Shown here in pieces: positions 1-5,813 of a stretch of 8,097 nucleotides of DNA (the first letter of the stretch is position 1; each line of letters opens with the position of its first letter). The stretch lies in the NCBI GenBank assembly GCA_021200895.1, contig JAJQFX010000010.1:1-8097 (forward strand), read 5' to 3'. The notes beneath the pieces are model-generated. The model ran no database searches. It was not told the origin of the DNA and worked only from the letters and a program-made list of their open reading frames with translations. Both the position numbers and the translations under genes were made by a program. This DNA comes from Clostridiales bacterium (GTDB taxonomy: Bacteria > Bacillota > Clostridia > Oscillospirales > Oscillospiraceae).

Positions 1-17
1 TCCCAATTTCCCCCACC

Positions 18-45
18 TTGACAATCCAGCGGGATACACTATAAT
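18..45 (+). promoter_or_regulatory. Sigma-A promoter of the phospholipase C family gene
   Basis: TTGACA at 18-23 and TATAAT at 40-45 are both perfect consensus hexamers, separated by 16 bp. Transcription would start near position 52, leaving a leader of about 80 nt before the coding region. I see no riboswitch-like or terminator-like structure in that leader. Confidence 0.8.
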
Positions 46-119
46 AAACATAATAAACTCATAAAAACGGGCAAATCGTGTCCCCTTGCAGCTTCGCCCC
101 GTGAACGCCGGAGACAGAT

Positions 120-124
120 GGAGG
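120..124 (+). promoter_or_regulatory. Ribosome binding site that fixes the start at 133
   Basis: GGAGG lies 8 nt before the ATG at 133. The in-frame ATG at 118 overlaps this site and has no ribosome binding site of its own, so the start at 133 is preferred. This removes five residues (MEVVF) from the longest reading. Confidence 0.8.
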
Positions 125-132
125 TGGTTTTC

Positions 133-933
133 ATGCCAAACTATTATGCCCACCTGACCTTCGGCCAGGCCGTCCGGGACTGCCTGGGGGCGGAGGCTCA
201 GGCGGCGGTGGACGGCCAGCGCCAGGGCTTTGACTGCGGCCTGTACGGGCCTGACCCCCTGTTCTTCTACCATAACGGCATCCCCAGCCCAATGGAGCGG
301 GAGGCCCACGCCCTCCACCACGGCCCGCCCCAGACCGCCCTGGAGCGGCTGCGCCGCCCCATCGAGGAGGGCGTTCCCTTCGCCCTGGGCTATGCCCTGG
401 GATTTTTGTGCCACTACTTACTGGATCGGAGCTGCCACCCCTTCGTCTACGGCAACGCCAGCGCCGACGGCATCAGCCACATGGCTATGGAGGGGGAGTT
501 TGACCGCTTCCTGATGGCGCGGGATGGCATCGACCCCCACCGCGTCACCCCCATGAAGCGCCCCACTGACCCGTGGGTGTACGCTGCCGCCGCCCACGCC
601 TACGAAAGTGTGGACGAGCGCGGCTTCCGGGTGTCCATGGCGGGGTTCTATCGGGTGTCCCACCTGCTGACGCTGTTCCAGGGGACGGTATTCTGCGTCC
701 CCTTTGACCTCATCACCTGCAAGAGCGACTCCGCCGCCCGTATGCTGCTCCACAAGACCCCCGCCCCGGAGACGGAGCGCACCAACCCGGCGCTGCTGGC
801 CCTGCTGGAGGGGGCCGTCCAGCCCTCCGCCGCCCTGGTGGAGCAGGCGCTGAACGCCTATGAGACCGGCGGCTCCCTGGACTTCCTGCCCCGGGAGAAC
901 TTCCAGGGCAGGCCCCTGGCGGCGCTGGGGTGA
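133..933 (+). CDS. Zinc-dependent phospholipase C family protein
   Basis: A 266-residue protein of the bacterial zinc-dependent phospholipase C / S1-P1 nuclease-like fold. The sequence shows GPDPLFF at 39-45 with D41, then a helix FLCHYLLDRSCHPFV at 91-105 with H94, D98 and H102, then HMAMEGEFD at 116-124 with H116 and E120. The spacing H-x3-D, then His, 14 residues to His, then 4 to Glu, resembles the metal ligands of Bacillus PC-PLC (H118, D122, H128, H142, E146), so the tri-zinc site looks largely intact. Unlike the secreted toxins, there is no signal peptide: the protein starts MPNYYAHLTFG, so it is probably cytosolic. Such short cytosolic forms are common in Firmicutes and their substrate is not known. 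It has its own promoter and terminator and looks monocistronic. Family assignment is firm; phospholipase activity is inferred. Confidence 0.85.
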   Translation: MPNYYAHLTFGQAVRDCLGAEAQAAVDGQRQGFDCGLYGPDPLFFYHNGIPSPMEREAHALHHGPPQTALERLRRPIEEGVPFALGYALGFLCHYLLDRSCHPFVYGNASADGISHMAMEGEFDRFLMARDGIDPHRVTPMKRPTDPWVYAAAAHAYESVDERGFRVSMAGFYRVSHLLTLFQGTVFCVPFDLITCKSDSAARMLLHKTPAPETERTNPALLALLEGAVQPSAALVEQALNAYETGGSLDFLPRENFQGRPLAALG

Positions 934-945
934 AGCGGGTGCCGT

Positions 946-974
946 TTGACAGGCGTATCCTTTGCCGTTATAAT
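946..974 (+). promoter_or_regulatory. Perfect consensus promoter directly before a terminator
   Basis: TTGACA at 946-951 and TATAAT at 969-974 are separated by exactly 17 bp. The expected start point, about 981, lies inside the left arm of the terminator hairpin at 979-999. The transcript would either stop after about 25 nt or read on into the repeat region. No reading frame follows for roughly 480 bp, so it may be the displaced promoter of the carboxypeptidase gene or the source of a very short RNA. Confidence 0.65.
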
Positions 975-978
975 AAAT

Positions 979-1005
979 GGGAAGCGTCTGACGCTTCCCG
1001 TTTTT
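979..1005 (+). terminator. Rho-independent terminator after the phospholipase C family gene
   Basis: A 9-bp perfect stem, GGGAAGCGT at 979-987 with ACGCTTCCC at 991-999, a 3-nt loop, then G and five T residues at 1001-1005. It ends the transcript of the upstream gene. Confidence 0.85.
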
Positions 1006-1027
1006 CTGTGTTTATGCCCGCAGAAAT

Positions 1028-1113
1028 AGTGGCTAGTGGTTAGTGGCTAGACGCCCCTTCGGGGCGTGAGCTATTAGCCGTTAGCTGTTAGCTGTTAGCG
1101 GCGGTGGTTGAAA
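1028..1113 (+). repeat. Heptad-hairpin repeat, copy 1
   Basis: Three 7-nt units of the form AGTGGYT at 1028-1048, then a hairpin with arms ACGCCCC (1051-1057) and GGGGCGT (1061-1067), then four 7-nt units of the form GCYRTTA at 1070-1097. It ends in GGTGGTTGAAAC. A second copy with the same architecture is at 7705-7790, and a related inverted array is at 4301-4348. No protein is encoded here. Confidence 0.75.
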
Positions 1114-1148
1114 CCGCTGGGTGTCCCCTCGACCAGTAGTAGAGCGTG

Positions 1149-1195
1149 AAGCCTAAATCTTTACCTTTTTTGTAGGGGCGCACAGCGTGCGCCCG
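1149..1195 (+). repeat. Dispersed palindromic repeat (GTAGGGGC type), forward copy
   Basis: The palindrome GGGCGCAC (1176-1183) with GTGCGCCC (1187-1194), preceded by TGTAG. The 30 nt at 1149-1178 recur inverted at 5627-5655 with a few differences. Similar palindromes are at 1325-1343, 5722-5740 and 7817-7835. Confidence 0.7.
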
Positions 1196-1320
1196 CCCCG
1201 TTTTCCTCTGAGACGGGGGTTGCAATAGAGAATTTGCCCTGTCTTTTCTGATAAAAAAGTGCGGCCCCTCAAATATGCTTCTATGCTTCCTCAGGCAAAT
1301 ACTGCGGGACGCAAAAGGGC

Positions 1321-1348
1321 AGCCGGGCGCACACTGTGCGCCCCTACT
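1321..1348 (-). repeat. Dispersed palindromic repeat, inverted copy
   Basis: GGGCGCACA at 1325-1333 pairs with TGTGCGCCC at 1335-1343 around one central base. The CCCTACTG flank is on the right, so this copy is inverted relative to those at 1171 and 7812. Confidence 0.7.
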
Positions 1349-1393
1349 GAAACAAGGGGAGCCGTCGGCATTGGCCGGAAACAATGATAGAAA

Positions 1394-1416
1394 GGCGGCC
1401 AAGGGCCGCCCCTACA
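1394..1416 (-). repeat. Dispersed palindromic repeat with a different core
   Basis: GGCGGCC at 1394-1400 pairs with GGCCGCC at 1404-1410, followed by the same CCTACAG flank as the other copies. The core sequence differs from the GGGCGCACA copies, yet it is still self-complementary. Confidence 0.6.
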
Positions 1417-1483
1417 GAAACATAAAAATTTTGAATATCAACTTGATGCAGCTATCACAAACTGACACAGGAGGAATCTTATT

Positions 1484-2986
1484 ATGACACTGGAAGAAGC
1501 AAGGGCCAACCTCACCGCCCTGCAACAGAAGCTGACCGCCTACAACCACGCCGTGGGCCTGATTTACTACGACGGCGTCACCTCTGCCCCCAAGGGCACC
1601 GCCGGGAACCGGGGGCAGACCCTGTCCGTCCTGACCCAGGAGCTGTACCTGCTCACCACCGGGGCGGACACCGTCTCCCTGCTGGAGTTCCTGGACAGCC
1701 AGCGGGAGAACCTGACCACCCGGGAGCGCCGCACCGTCACCCTGATGCTCCGGGACATCCGGGAGATGCAGAGCATCCCCATGGAGGAGTATGTGGCCTA
1801 TCAAAAGCTGCTGGTGGAGGCGGACGATGTGTGGCACACCGCCAAGGCGACCAATGACTTCGCCCTGTTTGAGCCGCTGCTGACCCAAATCTTCTCCACC
1901 CTCCGCCGCTTCGCCGGGTACTGCGCCCCGGACAAGGACCCCTATGACTACTGGCCGAACCAGTTCGAGGAGGGGGCCACCCGGGAGAGCTGCGACCAGT
2001 TCTTCGCCACCCTCCGGGTCCACATCGTCCCCCTGCTGAAGCAGGTGCAGGCGAAGCCCCAGGTGGACGACAGCTGCCTCCACGGCCACTTCCCGGTGGA
2101 AAAGCAGGATAAGCTGTCCCGCCTGCTGATGGACACCATGGGCATTGACCGGAACCACTGCGGCCTGGCCACCACCGAGCACCCCTTCACCACCACCCTG
2201 GGCTCCCTGTACGATGTCCGTATCGCCACCCATTACTATGAGGACAACTTCGCCTCCTCCATGTACAGCGTCATCCACGAGGGCGGCCACGCCCTGTATG
2301 AACTGGGCATCGACCCGGAACTGGCCTACACCGTGCTGGACGACGGGGTGTCCATGGGCATCCACGAGAGCCAGAGCCGCTTCTATGAGAACATTCTGGG
2401 CCGGAGCCGGGCCTTCACCTCCTACCTGTTCCCGAAACTCCAGGAGATTTTCCCGGAGCAGCTGGCGGGCTACACCGCCGAGGACTTCTACCGGGCGGTG
2501 AACATGGCCCAGCCCTCCCTCATCCGCACCGAGGCGGACGAACTGACCTACTGCCTCCACATCATGGTGCGCTATGAGTTGGAGAAGGCCGTCTTTGACG
2601 GAACCCTGGCCGTCCACGACCTGCCCGCCGCCTGGAACCGGCTCTATAAAGAGTATCTGGGGATAGACGTACCCGACGACACCCACGGCGTCCTCCAGGA
2701 CAGCCACTGGTCCGGCGGCAGCGTGGGGTACTTCCCCTCCTACGCCCTGGGCAGCGCTTACGGGGCACAGTATCTGCGGAAGGTGCAGGAGACCGTGGAC
2801 GTGGACGGCTGCCTGCGCCGGGGGGACTTCGGCCCCATCAACGAGTGGAACCGGGAGCACATCTGGCAGTACGGCTCCACCTACACCCCGGCGGAGATTT
2901 TCCAGAAAGCCACCGGCGAAGCCTTCGACCCCACGGTGTACACCACCTATCTGGAGGAGAAGTACGCCGACCTGTACGACCTGTAA
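1484..2986 (+). CDS. M32 family metallocarboxypeptidase
   Basis: A 500-residue cytosolic zinc carboxypeptidase of family M32 (relatives: Thermus TaqCP, Pyrococcus PfuCP, Bacillus YpwA), which removes C-terminal residues from peptides. The zinc motif HEGGH is at residues 265-269 in the context VIHEGGHALYE. The third ligand is E295 in the family motif HESQSRFYEN, 30 residues on, as in PfuCP. The conserved segments DPYDYW near 151 and EADELTYCLHIMVRYELE near 351-368 are also present. Length is normal for the family. The start is supported by AGGAGGA at 1469-1475, 8 nt before the ATG. The deacylase gene follows after 18 nt, so the two are probably co-transcribed. No clear promoter is visible just upstream, because the preceding space is full of repeats. 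Nothing appears truncated. Confidence 0.95.
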   Translation: MTLEEARANLTALQQKLTAYNHAVGLIYYDGVTSAPKGTAGNRGQTLSVLTQELYLLTTGADTVSLLEFLDSQRENLTTRERRTVTLMLRDIREMQSIPMEEYVAYQKLLVEADDVWHTAKATNDFALFEPLLTQIFSTLRRFAGYCAPDKDPYDYWPNQFEEGATRESCDQFFATLRVHIVPLLKQVQAKPQVDDSCLHGHFPVEKQDKLSRLLMDTMGIDRNHCGLATTEHPFTTTLGSLYDVRIATHYYEDNFASSMYSVIHEGGHALYELGIDPELAYTVLDDGVSMGIHESQSRFYENILGRSRAFTSYLFPKLQEIFPEQLAGYTAEDFYRAVNMAQPSLIRTEADELTYCLHIMVRYELEKAVFDGTLAVHDLPAAWNRLYKEYLGIDVPDDTHGVLQDSHWSGGSVGYFPSYALGSAYGAQYLRKVQETVDVDGCLRRGDFGPINEWNREHIWQYGSTYTPAEIFQKATGEAFDPTVYTTYLEEKYADLYDL

Positions 2987-3004
2987 CCCCGAAGGCGGTA
3001 CACC

Positions 3005-3499
3005 ATGAAGCAGCCAAAGGAAAGCAAGACCAACGCCATGCGCATCCTGGAGGAGGCGGGCATTCCCTACCGGGTGCGTACCTATCCTCACGATAGCGGC
3101 GAGGCCCCGGACGGCCTGACCGTGGCTCAGGCCCTGGGCCAGGATCCGGACAGCGTCTATAAAACCCTGGTGGCCAGAGGGGCCAGCGGGACGTATTACG
3201 TCTTTGACCTGCCGGTGAGCCAGGAGTTGGATTTGAAAAAGGCCGCCCGGGCGGTGGGGGAGAAGAGCGTGGCCATGCTCCATGTGAAGGAGCTGCTCCC
3301 CCTGACGGGGTACGTCCGGGGCGGCTGCTCCCCCATCGGCATGAAGAAGCCCTTTTACACCACCTTCCAGGAGACGGCCCAGCTTTACGACGAGATCGCC
3401 GTCTCCGCCGGGCGCATCGGCACCCAGGTGGTGGTGGAGCCCACGGCCCTCTGCCAGCTGGTGGGCGGGCAGTTCGCAGACATCGTGAAAGATAACTGA
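3005..3499 (+). CDS. ybaK: YbaK/EbsC family Cys-tRNA(Pro) / aminoacyl-tRNA deacylase
   Basis: A 164-residue stand-alone editing protein. YbaK enzymes hydrolyse misacylated tRNA, typically Cys-tRNA(Pro) made by mistake by prolyl-tRNA synthetase. Visible signatures are VYKTLV at 51-56, with K53 matching the functionally important lysine of YbaK, and GYVRGGCSPIGMKK at 102-115, the typical glycine-rich loop. Length is close to the roughly 159 residues of E. coli YbaK. The ATG follows the carboxypeptidase stop by 18 nt with a modest AAGGCGG site in between, and a strong terminator follows, so this is the second gene of a two-gene unit. No functional link between the two products is obvious. Specificity for Cys-tRNA(Pro) is inferred from the family, as related subfamilies edit other tRNAs. 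Confidence 0.92.
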   Translation: MKQPKESKTNAMRILEEAGIPYRVRTYPHDSGEAPDGLTVAQALGQDPDSVYKTLVARGASGTYYVFDLPVSQELDLKKAARAVGEKSVAMLHVKELLPLTGYVRGGCSPIGMKKPFYTTFQETAQLYDEIAVSAGRIGTQVVVEPTALCQLVGGQFADIVKDN

Positions 3500-3505
3500 A
3501 ACAGG

Positions 3506-3537
3506 GCGCTGCCGCAGCGTGCGGCAGCGCTTTGTTT
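3506..3537 (+). terminator. Rho-independent terminator after ybaK
   Basis: An 11-bp perfect stem, GCGCTGCCGCA at 3506-3516 with its complement at 3520-3530, a GCG loop, and a T-rich tail TTTGTTTT. It separates the carboxypeptidase-deacylase unit from hicAB. Confidence 0.9.
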
Positions 3538-3561
3538 TCCTTGAAAATCTGAAAGCAATGC

Positions 3562-3590
3562 TTGACACGTGCTTTTACACGTGCTATAAT
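3562..3590 (+). promoter_or_regulatory. hicAB promoter with a likely HicB operator
   Basis: TTGACA at 3562-3567 and TATAAT at 3585-3590 are perfect hexamers with a 17-bp spacer. Between and overlapping them are two copies of ACACGTGC (3565-3572 and 3577-3584) spaced 12 bp apart, each holding the self-complementary CACGTG. The HicB encoded downstream has a ribbon-helix-helix domain, a class that often binds tandem short boxes, so these boxes are a plausible autorepression site. The start point would be near 3597, leaving a leader of about 19 nt. Confidence 0.8.
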
Positions 3591-3603
3591 CAACTCAGTT
3601 AAA

Positions 3604-3609
3604 GGGGGG
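3604..3609 (+). promoter_or_regulatory. hicA: Ribosome binding site that fixes the GTG start of hicA
   Basis: A run of six G after AAA lies 6 nt before the GTG at 3616. The longer in-frame reading from ATG 3562 would begin on the -35 box of the promoter, so it cannot be made from this transcript. Confidence 0.75.
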
Positions 3610-3615
3610 CTGCCA

Positions 3616-3813
3616 GTGAAAAGCTACTCATCCCGCGAGGTGATACGGATACTCAAGGCGGATGGATGGTATGAGGTCTCCTGCGTTGGAGACCATCACC
3701 AGTTCAGGCACCCATCCAAACCCGGCAAAGTAACCGTTGTCCACCCTGAAAAAGACATCCCACTTGGGGCGCTGAAAAGCATCGCAAAGCAGGCGGGGGT
3801 CATGTTCCCGTGA
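3616..3813 (+). CDS. hicA: HicA family toxin (mRNA interferase)
   Basis: A 65-residue HicA toxin, which cleaves mRNA and is held inactive by HicB. The small double-stranded-RNA-binding-like fold is recognisable: KSYSSREVIRILKADGW at the start, then VGDHHQFRHP at 24-33 with the expected catalytic histidine at 26 or 27, then PGKVTVVHPEKDIPLG and the closing helix ALKSIAKQAG. The start is taken at GTG 3616 because the product then begins like typical HicA proteins and has a good ribosome binding site. The hicB gene begins 27 nt after the stop. Gene order is toxin first, as in most hicAB pairs. Nothing suggests inactivation. Confidence 0.92.
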   Translation: MKSYSSREVIRILKADGWYEVSCVGDHHQFRHPSKPGKVTVVHPEKDIPLGALKSIAKQAGVMFP

Positions 3814-3840
3814 TTCCCGCCCCGTGAAACGGAGGCATCT

Positions 3841-4236
3841 ATGAAAGACCGTTATATCTTCCCCGCCATTATGAACTATGCTGACGACGGCATTTCCGTC
3901 TCGTTCCCGGATCTGCCCGGCTGCCTCACCTGCGCCCATGACACAGAAACCGCCCTCGCCCGTGCAAAGGAAGCCCTGGGGCTGTACCTGTACGACTCCG
4001 AACAGTGCGGAGAGGTCATCCCGGAACCCTCTGACATCCCGGATTTGACCCTTGGAGACGGCGACATCCCCACCCTGGTGGATGTTTTCATGCCGTCCAT
4101 CCGTGACCGCATCAACAACCGGACAGTGAAGAAAACCCTTACTATCCCCGCCTGGCTCAACCGGGAAGCCGAAGCCGCCGGGGTCAATTTTTCTCAGGTG
4201 TTGCAGGACGGTTTGAAGCGTTATTTGAGCGTATAA
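3841..4236 (+). CDS. hicB: HicB family antitoxin with ribbon-helix-helix domain
   Basis: A 131-residue antitoxin that binds HicA and usually represses its own operon. The N-terminal part (about 1-70) is the partial RNase H-like HicB domain: YIFPAIMNYADDGISVSFPDLPGCLTCA and then the helix ETALARAKEALGLYL are characteristic. The C-terminal part (about 93-131) reads VKKTLTIPAWLNREAEAAGVNF and SQVLQDGLKRYL, a ribbon-helix-helix DNA-binding domain. Start: GGAGG at 3831-3835, 5 nt before the ATG. It is co-transcribed with hicA and ended by a strong terminator, making a self-contained module of the kind often acquired horizontally. The two CACGTG boxes in the upstream promoter are its likely binding site. 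Confidence 0.93.
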   Translation: MKDRYIFPAIMNYADDGISVSFPDLPGCLTCAHDTETALARAKEALGLYLYDSEQCGEVIPEPSDIPDLTLGDGDIPTLVDVFMPSIRDRINNRTVKKTLTIPAWLNREAEAAGVNFSQVLQDGLKRYLSV

Positions 4237-4238
4237 CA

Positions 4239-4275
4239 CACAGCCCCCGGATGATTCCGGGGGCTGTGCTTTTTT
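4239..4275 (+). terminator. hicB: Rho-independent terminator after hicB
   Basis: A 13-bp perfect stem, CACAGCCCCCGGA at 4239-4251 with its complement at 4256-4268, a 4-nt loop TGAT, and six T residues at 4270-4275. It lies between convergent genes and may hinder opposing read-through, although the minus-strand side lacks a clear T tract. Confidence 0.92.
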
Positions 4276-4300
4276 GCGCCGTCCGATGCGGGGCGGAGCT

Positions 4301-4348
4301 GCTAGCTGTTAGTGACTAATCACTAACCACTAGTCACTAGCCACTAAC
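4301..4348 (-). repeat. Heptad repeat array, inverted copy overlapping the 3' end of pflX
   Basis: On the plus strand, four 7-nt units of the form CACTARY occupy 4321-4348, and a 7-bp hairpin TTAGTGA (4309-4315) with TCACTAA (4320-4326) sits at the array end, preceded by GCTGTTA. On the minus strand this reads as AGTGGYT-type units, so it is an inverted relative of the copies at 1028 and 7705, without their GC-rich hairpin. The stop codon of the radical SAM gene (4337-4339) lies inside the third unit. Confidence 0.7.
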
Positions 4349-5233
4349 CTCCCCATCCCCCACCCTGGACAAATCAAAGCTCGGGATATACCCCGCGCTG
4401 GCGGCGCTGTCCTCCTGGGTAAACCCCTCCAGCCCCAGGTCGGCCATGTACTCCCTGGCCTTCCGGGCCTCGGCCCGCCGAAGGGGGCGGTCGATTTCCG
4501 GGTAGTCCGCCGCCCTGCCGCAGGGCACATACTGGCTCATCAGGGAGAACAGCACCCCGCCGGTGGGGAAGGTCTCCGCCACCCAGTCCATCACCGCCCT
4601 GGCCCCGGCCAGCTGACCGGGCAGCACCAGATGCCGGATGATGACCCCCCGTTTGATGAGGCCGTCCTCCAGCACCACCGGGCCGGTCTGGCGGTACATC
4701 TCCAGGATGGCGGCTTTCGCCACCTCCGGGTAGTCCGCCGCGCCGGAGTACCGGGCGGCCGTCCGGCCGTCCAGATATTTCAGGTCGGGCAGGTACACGT
4801 CCACCAGCCCTTCCAGCCCCCGCAGGGACTCCACCCGCTCATAGCCCCCCGTGTTCCACACCACAGGAACGGGGGGCTTTTCCGCCGCCAGCACCCGCCG
4901 CAGCACATGGGCATAGTGGGTAGGCGAGACCAGGTTGATGTTGTGGGCACCCTGGGCCACCAGCTCCCGGAAGATCTCCCCCAGCCGGGCCTCGGTAACG
5001 GGTTGTCCAAAGCCCTGGCGGCTGATTTGGTCGTTCTGGCAAAAGACGCAGCCCAGGGGACAGCCGGAGAAGAACACCGCCCCGGAGCCGTTCGTGCCGG
5101 ACACCGGCGGCTCCTCCCACCGGTGGAGGGCGGCACGGGCCAGCACCGGGACGCTGGGCATCCCGCAGAGGCCCTCGCCGTGGGTCTCGTCCCGCAGCGC
5201 CCCGCACTGGCGGGGGCAGAGATTGCAAATCAT
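4337..5233 (-). CDS. pflX: Radical SAM protein, PflX family (pyruvate formate-lyase activase homolog)
   Basis: A 298-residue radical S-adenosylmethionine protein of the COG1313/PflX group. The iron-sulfur motif is C58-x3-C62-x2-C65 in FFSGCPLGCVFCQN. An N-terminal cysteine cluster (C3, C6, C10, C23; CNLCPRQC and GLCGM) is typical of this group and absent from classical pyruvate formate-lyase activases; it may bind another metal centre. WNTGGYE at 126-132 and VDVYLPDLKY at 144-153 fit the barrel strands. The start has an excellent AAAGGAGG site a few nucleotides upstream on the minus strand. No pyruvate formate-lyase or other partner is adjacent, so the substrate is unknown. The last codons and the TAG stop lie within a dispersed heptad repeat, which implies the natural C-terminus was replaced or trimmed by that element. 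Confidence 0.88.
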   Translation of the reverse strand: MICNLCPRQCGALRDETHGEGLCGMPSVPVLARAALHRWEEPPVSGTNGSGAVFFSGCPLGCVFCQNDQISRQGFGQPVTEARLGEIFRELVAQGAHNINLVSPTHYAHVLRRVLAAEKPPVPVVWNTGGYERVESLRGLEGLVDVYLPDLKYLDGRTAARYSGAADYPEVAKAAILEMYRQTGPVVLEDGLIKRGVIIRHLVLPGQLAGARAVMDWVAETFPTGGVLFSLMSQYVPCGRAADYPEIDRPLRRAEARKAREYMADLGLEGFTQEDSAASAGYIPSFDLSRVGDGEVSG

Positions 5234-5566
5234 GGCGTTTTTCCTCCTTTGTACACAATGTGATCAATTTAAAGAGATGCACCCCTCCAGCGGCTGCCGC
5301 CGGGTTCCCTCTGCCGCTTGACGGCGGAGCTGGCTGGCCGCAAGGCCAGACTGAGGGGTGGGAAGGCCGGACAAAGTCTCAATAGCGAACGTTCTCTGAG
5401 GAGGCCCACCGTAATAGAGAGTGAAAACTAAAACTTTGTTTTGTTCAACCATCACAAAATACCAGTGGACAGACTGCGGCATCACCCCTCAGTCAGCTTC
5501 GCTGACAGCTCCCCTTTCAGGGGAGCCAATGACGTAGAGATTATGACAACTTCTTGCCGCCCCTGA

Positions 5567-5613
5567 AAGGGTAGGGAGGCGCGAAGCGCCGGAAATGCCG
5601 CTTGACGGCGGAG
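5567..5613 (+). repeat. 47-nt dispersed repeat block, inverted copy at 7941-7987
   Basis: By my alignment 44 of 47 positions match the reverse complement of 7941-7987. Two of the three differences fall in the loop of a small hairpin (GGCGC, loop GAA here versus AAC there, GCGCC), so the stem is conserved. Confidence 0.75.
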
Positions 5614-5666
5614 GGGTTTGCAGCCGCCCCTACAGAAAAGTAAAGATTTAGGCTTTATCTTCTAGT

Positions 5667-5755
5667 AAGGGCAAATACCTATTTCCCTTATCCTTCCTTC
5701 TCTAAGAAGGAGAACGTGGCCGGGCGCACACTGTGCGCCCCCACTGGATGAGGGA
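5667..5755 (-). repeat. Left arm of the inverted repeat pair flanking the pucR-peptide cassette
   Basis: This block of about 89 nt recurs inverted at 7803-7889. The part nearest the cassette, 5719-5754, matches 7803-7838 with one mismatch in 36 positions and includes the palindrome GGGCGCACA / TGTGCGCCC (5722-5740). Confidence 0.7.
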
Positions 5756-5757
5756 AA

Positions 5758-5777
5758 CCACCGGCGGCAGCCGGTGG
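5758..5777 (-). terminator. Possible weak terminator hairpin downstream of the pucR-type gene
   Basis: An 8-bp perfect stem, CCACCGGC at 5758-5765 with GCCGGTGG at 5770-5777 and a 4-nt loop, lies about 36 nt past the stop codon on the minus strand. Only three T residues follow on that strand, so termination here is uncertain. Confidence 0.3.
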
Positions 5778-5813
5778 AGAGAGTGCGGCTCCTTTCAGCC
5801 GATAGCATTGTCT

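Larger units (their letters stand above)
1196..1483. other. Remainder of the intergenic region before the carboxypeptidase gene
   Basis: The whole stretch 1006-1483 lacks a credible gene; short reading frames here run through repeat palindromes and have no ribosome binding site. The part from 1196 holds two more palindromic repeats (1325-1348 and 1394-1416). A weak promoter-like pair, TTGAAT at 1431 and TATCAC at 1453 (16-bp spacer), could serve the carboxypeptidase gene but matches consensus poorly. I see no RNA gene. Confidence 0.5.
5234..5813. other. Gene-free, repeat-filled region between pflX and the pucR-type gene
   Basis: I see no gene with coding character or a ribosome binding site here. 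It is a mosaic of dispersed repeat blocks: TGCCGCTTGACGGCGGAG occurs twice in direct orientation (5312-5329 and 5596-5613), ACTGAGGGGTG at 5350-5360 recurs inverted near 5484-5494, and several hairpins are present (GTCAGC with GCTGAC at 5492-5506; GCTCCCCT with AGGGGAGC at 5508-5526). A block at 5364-5405 recurs inverted at 7900-7941. Confidence 0.6.

Noticed and set aside
1028..1097. CRISPR array
   Set aside because: The units are 7 nt and directly abutting, with no spacers and no cas genes.
1088..1487. Short frames on both strands in the first repeat region
   Set aside because: They read through palindromic repeats present elsewhere in the window and lack initiation signals.
1412..3568. 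A very long minus-strand open frame (718 codons) across the carboxypeptidase and deacylase genes
   Set aside because: It is the antisense shadow of two clear genes in GC-rich DNA. Its product is low-complexity (G, V, Q, H rich), without domains, and lacks a ribosome binding site.
3562..3615. Longer hicA reading beginning at ATG 3562
   Set aside because: This start lies on the -35 box of the promoter; the GTG at 3616 has the ribosome binding site and gives a standard HicA N-terminus.
3628..4239. A 203-codon minus-strand open frame opposite hicAB
   Set aside because: Antisense to two well-recognised genes, with no supporting signals.
4631..5263. A 210-codon plus-strand open frame opposite pflX
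   Set aside because: Shadow of the radical SAM gene; no domain and no ribosome binding site.
5264..5485. A 73-codon minus-strand frame upstream of pflX
   Set aside because: Lies in repeat mosaic, has no ribosome binding site and no recognisable protein features.
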